A stretch of DNA of 64,000 nucleotides from Cladopsammia gracilis (Eukaryota; Cnidaria; Anthozoa; Scleractinia; Dendrophylliidae), in NCBI GenBank assembly GCA_022457155.1, contig JAJGOT010000438.1:62001-126000 (forward strand), in the 5' to 3' direction. This document shows positions 56,713 through 64,000 of the stretch, in pieces (positions within the stretch are counted from its first letter, which is position 1; each line of letters starts with the position of its first letter). The position numbers were made by a program, and so were the translations under genes. Under the pieces are notes generated by a model. The model was not told the DNA's origin, did no database searches, and worked only from the letters and a program-made list of their open reading frames with translations.

Positions 56713-59700
56713 AAGTTCAAACTAATTGCAACAAAAGCTTTTAAGGCGGTTTTGGCTTACTTTTACCTTCATAAACATCATACTAAAAGTTCCACAAAAT
56801 TCTCGTGTCGGAACAAGGTTAAAATGGCGTTTATTTTCTTCCGGTGTACCACAGGGTACCCACGCATTGTAAAAATAACAAATAACGGGTGTCTATTATT
56901 ACGTGGAAATAGAAATAGTTTTTATCATGTTGAAAACATTGTTTGTACTGTCCTGTAAACTTGTTACTCTTTTCCTCGCGCGTTTTGCACAATTTGAGCT
57001 TTTTAAAGAAAAAAAACGATTTATCCACAGGTATCCCATCCGGCGGAAATTAAGTTATTTGTTTATCACTATTTAAAAAAGGATTTTTTAGTATTCACGA
57101 TTGAAATTGTGGAACAAAGCTATCACAGTCAAAATATGTTCTAATAGAGCAGCACAAAATCAAGTGAATGAGGTGCTAAAACTATCTAAAATTGATATCC
57201 AGGACTGCTCGTTTCTGCGAGGAACGCCTGTCACAATCGAACGAGGTACTGGCTTGATAGCTAAGAATTGAAATTTCAAGCATATTATTACTTTTTATGA
57301 CGTTTTGCCTTCTTTCTTTGTTAATTGGGCATGTAATTGCTGAAGGTAAGTTCGTTTAAGCTTTTTCTGTGTTTTTCCACGCACAATTTTGAGTGATAAT
57401 GTATTTAAAGCATAAGTATTTAAAAGAAGCGCAACCACCGCAACGGCAAGCAACGGACATCGATCTAGAACTTCTGAAGCAGCTGTGTAAAAAGTCTTTG
57501 GAAACCCCTCAAACATCTGGCCAGGATACATCTTCCAGTTGCCTTGACTCGACAAATAAGAAGATCGAGGAAACGAAAGCATCTTTGTCTGGTCAGCGTA
57601 CTGCTGTTTTATGGCTAGAGTACATGAAGATGGTCGACATTTTAAGGAAGTCCATCAAAGGAGAAAGAACCGGGAACTGGAAACTGCACCTCCAGGCTGT
57701 TTATGAAATGTTACCATATTTTGCAGCAGCGGGAGATAACCAATACGCAAAATCGGCTTATTTCTACCTTCAAATCATGCAGAACCTCGAAACCTCACAT
57801 CCATCTGTATACAAGAAGTTCTTGGATGGCCTGCACGTTGTGCGTCGAAGTGATCGTTTCTGGGGAGGTTTATCAACCGACTTGATTATCGAACAGGTAA
57901 GGTATTATGTATATAAGATCTTTTAAAAGGTTGCATTATTTTCCATAGTATAACCTTTGACTGGGGATATTAAAAACGATAAGTTAAGAAAGGCATTATA
58001 ATGTTTAAAAATATGCTACTGTTGTAGGTTTGTAACCCTTCTATTTGGTTACTAGGTGCTTATGAGGAGTCTGAAGACAAGTGGTGGTCTTACTAGAGGA
58101 AGAGGGATGAGTGAAACTCAACGTTCGACGTGGGTCATGTCAATGCCAGCCTGCACAGATATAAATCAGTCAATGCAAAATCTTACCAGAAGTTCTTTCC
58201 ATACAAGCGACCAACATACCAGTAGTGGACCTCATAAGGAAGCTACCCGCGCAAGAACGGAACGCGACCACAGCGACCTTCAGAAGATAGTTGGTTTCTT
58301 CACCCAAAGAGACCCGTTCTGCGCAGACCCATCATTGCGAAACATTGCAACTGGTGTCGTAGCCGAAGACGGAGTGAATTGCGAGAAGGCAAAAGAAGTG
58401 GGCGACTCGATAATCAAGAAAATGGCGGGTAAAGATGTACATGAACACTCATTTCAGAAGAAATATCAGGTGAAAACCCTTGCATGCAAAACATCCGTTC
58501 ACCTCAAAGATGGCAGCATTCAAATTCACCCACAACTGCTTTTCCAAAGGCTCAGTGTGTTGGCGACAAGCGGCCAGTATGACAACCCTGGTTCATTTTT
58601 TGAATATGAAATGTCTAGCTACCCTGCAGCGTTGTTTTACACTTCTTTGCTATTGAGAAAAGCTGACAAGCCAGCATTAGCCGACGCTCTCTGGAAGATG
58701 ACTGATAGCGTGCAAACTCCATGCCCCAGAGAAGCCCACTATGTTCTTGATGGCGGCGCTCTTATCCACCGAGTAACTTGGACACGTGGTACAACCTACG
58801 ACGACGTGTGCTCACTCTATGTCCAGTACATCCAGAGAAGGTACGGATCGCCCACGGTTGTTTTTGATGGGTATGGAAATGGTCCCAGCACGAAGGACTG
58901 CACGCACGAGAGACGGGGAAGTTCGTGCTCGCCACCTGTGTTATTCCAGAGTGACATGATAGTATCATTGACGAAGAAAGATTTCCTAGCAAATGAGGGA
59001 AACAAACAAAAGTTCATCAATCTCTTGTCAGAGAAGCTCCTGAACGCTGGCTGCAATGTAATCCAGGCTCCAAATGATGCTGACCTCCTCATTGTTAAAA
59101 CCGCGGTGGAATCAGCAAAGTCCAACACCACAGTCTTAGTTGGGGATGACACTGACCTTCTAGTCCTTATGATTTACCATGGTGACATCGATGGTAAAGA
59201 CCTCTTCTTCAGACCGGAGCCCAGACAACGCAGCAAGACCAGCAGGGTGTGGAATGTGAGGGAAACAAAGTCAGCATTAGGTCCTGATATGTGCAGCATC
59301 ATTCTCTTCATACATGCTCTGCTAGGATGCGACACTACATCGCGCATTCATGGTCTTGGGAAGGCGACCGGACTGAACAAGTTCAAGGCAAGTGCGTATT
59401 TCAAAGACCAGGCAAGATTGTTCTCCGGGGATGCAAATGCTGTTAGCAAAGAGGACGTGATTGCAGCAGGAGAAAGGGCACTGCTGTGTCTGTACAGCGG
59501 CGGAAAAGATGAGAGCTTAAATACGCTACGTTATTCGCGATTTTGCCAGAAAGTTTCAACGGGCAATGCTGTTTTGCAACCAGAGAACCTTCCACCAACA
59601 TCAGCTGCTGCCAGTTACCACAGCCAGCGAGTGTTCCTCCAAGTCCAACAATGGAAAGACATAGATTTGCCACCTCTCGAATGGGGCTGGCAGCTGAAAA

Positions 59701-60441
59701 ATGGAAAATTCACCCCAGAGCGCACCAGTTTGCCTCCAGCACACGCCTCTATACTGCAGATGATTCGTTGTGGCTGCAAGGGTGACTGCAGGAACAACAG
59801 ATGCTCTTGTCGGAAGAACAACTTGAAGTGCTCTGCAGCATGTAGCGGGTGCAAAGGAGTTAACTGCACAAACGCACCAGAGTCTGATCTGACCGATGAA
59901 GAGGATTTATATTAGAAACTATTGAAGTATAATCTTTGACCCGTTTTGATGAATATTTAGCCGAATAGCGCGAAGCTTTAATGAATCCAGGGCATCCAAC
60001 ATTTAAAGAGAATAAAGTTAACCATACTTGTATGATATAAAGGTCTTAAGTATAAAGTAGCAGTAAATATGAAACAACAGTAAGAATTTTGCAGTATTTT
60101 ATTATTTCTTGGGTTGGGCTCCCTGTGGTTAGTCTACAATAGTAAAATTATCTACTAAAAATCTACATAGTAGCCATTAATTGTATCCCGAATGAAATCC
60201 AAGCGAATTCAGCGCCTCTAGGTTTAGTTACACGAAGAAAAAACTTTAAATTGTTCAATTTATTGCGTTTTTTCTATAGTGCGATACGTGGGAACCCTGT
60301 GGTAAAATAGCAAAAATAAATGATTCCGAATTTCAAGGTGTTCCGACCATGGAATCTTGTGGAACTTTTGATATGTTAAAAAGGTCATTTAGATGCTTCA
60401 TATTTCGCTGAAAAAGCTTTTGTTGCAATTAGTTTGAACTT
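56713..60441 (+). mobile_element. 3.7-kb TIR element carrying the FEN-like/CXC gene
   Basis: The outer 30 bp are identical inverted repeats beginning AAGTTCAAACTAATTGCAAC and continuing AAAAGCTTTT. Further conserved blocks over about 165 bp (AAAAGTTCCACAA, GTCGGAACA, ACCACAGGGT-CCCACG) are also inverted in the two ends. A clear target duplication was not seen. The only intact gene inside is the two-exon nuclease-like gene at 57399-59915. No DDE transposase was recognised, so either this protein serves the element or the element is non-autonomous with captured cargo. Confidence 0.8.
57399..59915 (+). CDS. FEN1/XPG-like nuclease with C-terminal CXC domain, two exons
   Basis: Exon 1 is 57399-57896 (donor CAG|GTAAGG), exon 2 is 58056-59915 (acceptor TTGGTTACTAG, TAG stop). 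The joined product is 785 aa with no frameshift. Residues 1-390 are a helical, family-specific part. A PIN/FEN-like core follows with acidic residues in the FEN1 order: D398 (VLDGGALIH), D437 (VVFDGYGNGPS), D507 and D509 (DADLLIV), D531 and D533 (GDDTDLLVL) and D592 in LLGCDTTSRIHGLGKATG, like the FEN1 H2TH entry. Residues 738-770 carry nine cysteines of a tesmin/TSO1-type CXC motif (CGCKGDC, CSC, CSGC), a likely DNA-binding module. An open stretch at about 57092-57246 may be an earlier exon. The family recurs in many invertebrate genomes (recalled); I know no established name. The biochemical role is inference. Confidence 0.75.
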
Positions 60442-60485
60442 AATCCACAGATTGACATGATCTTTTAAATTTTGATGTATTTGCA

Positions 60486-61078
60486 GATAAGTTCATTGTC
60501 AAGTCGAAGTTTGTGATTGATTATATTCAGCATCTCAAGATGATGGAGTTTAAAAAGAAGAAGAGAGCAGAGGTAAGGGCAAGGGAAAGCAGGGAGGCAA
60601 GAGAAAAGTCATGAGGATTGCAAGAGAAAAGTCATATGAGGATTATCACCTTGGGCTGATCTGTGTGAGGATGTAACCAAACTGAAAAAAAAAAAGCTTC
60701 ATGTGCCTGAGTTAAATAAATATTTAAAACATGATGGACTGAAGCAGCATCTAAAGAGCAGCAAGAATGAAAAAGTAAAGGCAATCATCAGACATTGTTT
60801 GCAGCAGGTGAATCCTCTTACAACTGGTCAAATAGGAATGAGAGACGACATGGAATCGACTGAAAATGACAACAGTGGGGAAAGCAGTGACACGGATGAA
60901 AGTGACCTTGACAGCAATGAGTATGACAGTGATGCCGTGGACTTTAGGGAAGATGACTCAAATGATGGTATTCTTGCGTTCATCGCTGCAGACGAGGAAG
61001 AAGCTGACGAGGCCTGCCACAACACGCTCAGGACGAGCCATTACTAGGAGATCCGAAATTGACTTTTCATTCTTTTAA
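60486..61078 (+). pseudogene. Frameshifted C-terminal exon of a SAP-like-motif protein family
   Basis: After an acceptor TATTTGCAG the frame reads FVIDYIQHLKMMEFKKKKRA, then basic residues to a stop at about 60612. After a 2-base shift it continues WADLCEDVTKLKKKKLHVPE, LNKYLKHDGLKQHLKSSKNE and KVKAII, a helix-turn-helix like a SAP motif, followed by an acidic Asp/Glu/Ser tail. Near the end a second shift gives ATTRSGRAITRR before TAA at 61078. I recall this tail from repetitive coral proteins. It lies just outside the 3.7-kb element and is clearly broken. Confidence 0.55.
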
Positions 61079-61247
61079 TTTGTAAAAAGCAGTTTTCATT
61101 GCATTTGTAAATATTCATCTCATAACAAGCACATTTCAAAAAATATTTAATTGTAATCATGTTCATTGGCAGTTAAAAAAGTAACAATTAAAAATGATAG
61201 CACGATAACGCTATAAACCTACCTGTTTAAAACACCAGCTGTTTCTT

Positions 61248-61345
61248 TTTTTTTGGGGGGGGGGGGTGGGGTGGGGAGGGGGGTCATCCAAAAATAGTCA
61301 CCCTTATGAGGGGGAGTCATGTGAAAAAACTGGAAAGCTGAGGGG
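61248..61345. repeat. G-rich low-complexity block
   Basis: G-runs with GGGTCATCCAAAAATAGTCA and GGGGGAGTCATGTG. It forms the right border of the insertions that split the LINE. Confidence 0.7.
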
Positions 61346-61387
61346 GGTCTTTCAATTTCCAAATAATACTCCTTCAATTCTTCAGAC

Positions 61388-62415
61388 ATAAGAGAGCTAT
61401 CTAACTGGCGACCAATAACTTTGTTAAACGTTGACTATAAAATTTTGTCAAAGGCAATCGCTTCAAGAATAGAAAAAGTCCTTCCGCGTTTAATCAACTG
61501 TAACCAAACACGCTTCATGAAAGGTGGATACATCGGACGAAATATAAGACTAATTAATGATATTATGGAACAGACAAAACTTCAGGACGTTCCTGGTATA
61601 CTTCTCCTATTAGATTTTCAAAAAGCTTTTGACACAGTAGAATGGGATTTCATCCAGAAAACTTTGAACTTGTTCAACTAAAGCATTATGGGTCAAGACG
61701 CTGTACACGAACACTGAAAGCTCTGTTTTACATAATGGATATACAACAGACTACTTTAAACTATCGAGGGGAGTAAGACAGGGGTGTCCCCTCTACCCTT
61801 ACCTTTTTATCTTAGGGGTAGAAATCTTAGCAGCTAAGGTTAGACAAGACTGCACTATACAAGGAATCAAATTATTTTCAACCGAGCATAAGATTGGACA
61901 ATTTGCTGATGACACTACACTTTTTATAGGAAATTTAACCTCAGTCGAAAATTCAATTAAACTTGTAGAACAATTCGGTGATATTTCAGGTCTACAACTC
62001 AACGTGGAAAAGACCAAAGCAATATGGTTAGGCTCCCGGAGATTTAACGACTCCAAACCCTTGAGAGCACTAGGAACGTTTATTTCTTATAACATGAAAG
62101 AAAATAACAAGAAAAACGTAGAAATGAAAATAGATAATATGACTAGCAGTAATCACAGATCATGGAGACGCGTTCGAAGGAATTTCCGGCGGAAATGAGC
62201 CCCTGAAAAAAACCAATAGGGGGGCCATTTGGAAGACCGTCTACCAAAAAATCTCAAATTTGTCTCCAACACGAAATTAGGATTGCGTTCTTCGAACGCG
62301 ATTACAAAACTTGCTATTTGGCGGGCACGCAATCTTTCTCTACTTGGAAAGTGCCTCATTGTGAAATGTTTGGGCATTGCACACCTGGTATACTCCGCTT
62401 CGATGCTAATCATTC
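61388..62415 (+). pseudogene. L1/Tx1-like LINE, rest of the RT domain
   Basis: RELSNWRPITLLNVDYKILS, FMKGGYIGRN and LLLDFQKAFDTVEWDF (motif A) are in one frame to a stop at about 61681. SRGVRQGCPL (motif B), IGQFADDTTLF (motif C, catalytic FADD) and GLQLNVEKTKAIWLG are in another. KLAIWRARNLSLLGKCLIVK lies after a 158-bp insertion at 62145-62302. At least three breaks make it inactive. It continues the fragment at 54152-54470 with a gap of roughly 45 residues. Confidence 0.85.
62145..62302. mobile_element. ~158-bp insertion within the LINE thumb
   Basis: It separates ATGACT and ACAAAACTTGCTATTTGGCG of the LINE. ACGCGTTCGAAGGAATTTCC near the left is a partial inverse of GCGTTCTTCGAACGCG at the right. 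Confidence 0.6.
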
Positions 62416-63129
62416 CTAATACCTAATTCCTAATACCTATATTCCTATAATTAAAAACTCTGTTTTCAAATACGACTGATTAACGACAATTGGACGACAC
62501 GAAGTCCTACTGCCATTATAATTTCTGAGAAAAAATTGAAGAGAATAACTTGAATAAAGGCTTTTTATCAAAAGTGTTAATACAATTTTATCACTGCAAA
62601 ACTGGCATTGAACAAAATCATGAAACTGTCCGATTGCAACTTTGCATATAAATAAGAAAATACAGAGATTTATGAACCAATCACATTTGAGAAAATTGTA
62701 ATAGTTACGATAAACTTGTAATTCAGTTGAACTCAACAACACACTCGGTAGCGTTTACTATTGCCTTTAGTGCACGCTGTTAACCATTTGTTCATAAAAA
62801 TTCAGACTTCTACGGAGTTGTACCCACGCCTTACAATACCGGTCAGTATCATGATTCTTAGAAACCTTTGTCTGCTTTTGAGACGTCAATACATAAACCT
62901 TATTTGATGGTTTAACAGATAATACGCGCGGATATTTTACGAGCAATCAGCAAAATATCCGCAAGTATTACCTGTTAAACAATCGAATAAGGGATTTACT
63001 ATTCGACTGAAATTCTTATATTTATAATAGCTTGCGTCTTTAAACCGGACCACTAAGGTCTAATACGGCAATCTACTGTGTAACACGCTCGGATATCTTG
63101 TGTGTTCTCTTTTCTTATAAGGTAAAATG
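62416..63129. other. No gene; palindrome 62899-62992
   Basis: ATTTGATGGTTTAACAGATA ... GCGGATATTTT pairs with AAAATATCCGC ... TACCTGTTAAACAATCGAAT. CTGCTTTTGAGACGTCAATA occurs at 62873 and again at 63181. Confidence 0.65.
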
Positions 63130-63478
63130 ACGTCACAGTAGAATAATACAAAGTCGTACCACGATCTTCAGCTACTTTTGTCTGCTTTTGAGACGTCAAT
63201 ACAAAGTTGTTTGCCATCTCAAAAACCAGCCTGTAATTAATCAAAAAATTCACCGCGGCTATTTATTGGGTTCCAAATCCAAAATTCACAATTTTCTTCG
63301 AAGGAAGGGCTAAAATGTTGATAACTTTATCACGTCTGGCAGATAAAACAACACTGTATTCAACACAACGATCCACTTTATCGACTGTAACAAAAAGATG
63401 AGTATTAAAGCTGTTTTTTGTTTGTTCGATCGGTTTGTTTACATCGAGCTTCGCTGTCACGTGCTAGTCACGCAATCT

Positions 63479-63540
63479 TAAAGGAGCAGTGTCACGGGGA
63501 TTTGGTGTCATTACAAAAACCAAAAAAAATGTTTTTGTAT
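63479..63540. mobile_element. End fragment of the GTGTCAC MITE family (copy 3)
   Basis: TAAAGGAGCAGTGTCACGGG resembles AAGGGGCATTGTCACGCAG at 38329; the other terminus was not found. Confidence 0.45.
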
Positions 63541-63703
63541 TAACAGAAACCGAAACACAATGGTGCAGTTTTGTGATAAATTACCACACTGCTGTAACAC
63601 AACTGTCGATTAGTGTCTCTCGTCATTGACGGACTGTTTCTGAATGAATTGCAACTTGAAAAAAGTCAATAAAGTTGATGAAGTGGATCGTTGCGAATAC
63701 AGT

Positions 63704-63848
63704 ATGGCCTATTCCAGGCGTTACGATTGTGTGGCCGGGGGGAGCTAAAAACCGGCGAGCAAATGAGCGGGAATATTTTTCCTTTGGCGTCGCGGCTCGC
63801 CTATTCTTCGCTCCCTACTACATATACCTGAACTTCTGGACCAGGCTA
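63704..63848. mobile_element. 145-bp hAT-type MITE with 8-bp target duplication
   Basis: AATACAGT is present directly on both sides (63696-63703 and 63849-63856). The ends ATGGCCTATTCCAG and CTGGACCAGGCT are imperfect inverted repeats. The left arm of the host inverted repeat (63353-63365) shows the uninterrupted site. Confidence 0.85.
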
Positions 63849-64000
63849 AATACAGTGTTGTTTTATCTGCCAGAGAAGACAAAGTAATCAACATTTTTAC
63901 CCAATATTGACGTCTGAAAAGCAGGCAAAATTATCTGAGAATCGTGATACAATGTTGTATTCCTGTCTCTAAAATCACAATTATTTTATAGTACTTTGCT

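Larger units (their letters stand above)
63130..63960. repeat. Inverted-repeat element reaching the window end
   Basis: GTTGATAACTTTATCACGTC ... TCTGGCAGATAAAACAACAC ... ACGATCCACTTTATC on the left is inverted at 63673-63903. Further out, GACGTCAATAC (63190) is matched by ATTGACGTCTGAAAAGCAGG (63906). Each arm has its own later insertion. The right limit is outside the window. Confidence 0.7.

Noticed and set aside
58762..59152. Minus-strand frames of 76-111 aa
   Set aside because: Shadows of the FEN-like/CXC exon on the other strand.

Overview
The window looks like gene-poor nuclear DNA from an animal, most likely a cnidarian (coral or anemone type). It is AT-rich, its few genes have GT-AG introns, and it holds degenerate LINE reverse transcriptases, tRNA-derived SINE-like sequence, many short terminal-inverted-repeat (TIR) elements and several minisatellites. 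The cnidarian assignment is inference from the family mix; no rRNA or mitochondrial marker is present. Nothing bacterial or viral was seen.

Layout. 0-9.6 kb: a degenerate GGAAC satellite, a homopurine tract, MITE-like palindromes and AT-rich DNA. 9.6-14 kb: a first exon on the minus strand whose 5' region is duplicated; the second copy is split by a Tigger-like element carrying a broken HIRAN-like ORF and by a G-rich TIR element. 14-22 kb: a tRNA-derived SINE head, a MADF fragment, a LINE remnant with two nested MITEs, a tRNA-Cys-like sequence and a 20-bp minisatellite. 22.5-31.1 kb and 43.7-53.3 kb: segmental duplications of a kinase gene and its 3' flank. 34.0-34.5 kb: a small two-exon gene for a predicted secreted peptide. 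35.7-43.1 kb: a long inverted repeat with a Penelope-like fragment, then a 3.2-kb TIR element with nested insertions. 54.1-62.4 kb: an L1/Tx1-like LINE split by about 6.9 kb of stacked insertions, one of which is a 3.7-kb TIR element carrying an intact gene for a FEN1-like nuclease with a CXC cysteine domain. 62.4-64 kb: inverted-repeat debris.

The best-supported genes are the coiled-coil TKL-type kinase (exons 53310-51844 and 46793-46596, minus strand), the FEN-like/CXC gene (57399-59915) and the secreted peptide gene (34460-34057, minus). The kinase exon is followed directly by an array of 60/61-bp repeats. Each repeat is a copy of the exon's last 36-48 bases plus the first intron bases, so the intron opens with about ten tandem copies of its own 5' splice site. 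A 5'-truncated, frameshifted copy of the kinase at 28-31 kb has an equivalent array of twelve. That array and the nuclease-bearing TIR element are the most unusual things here.
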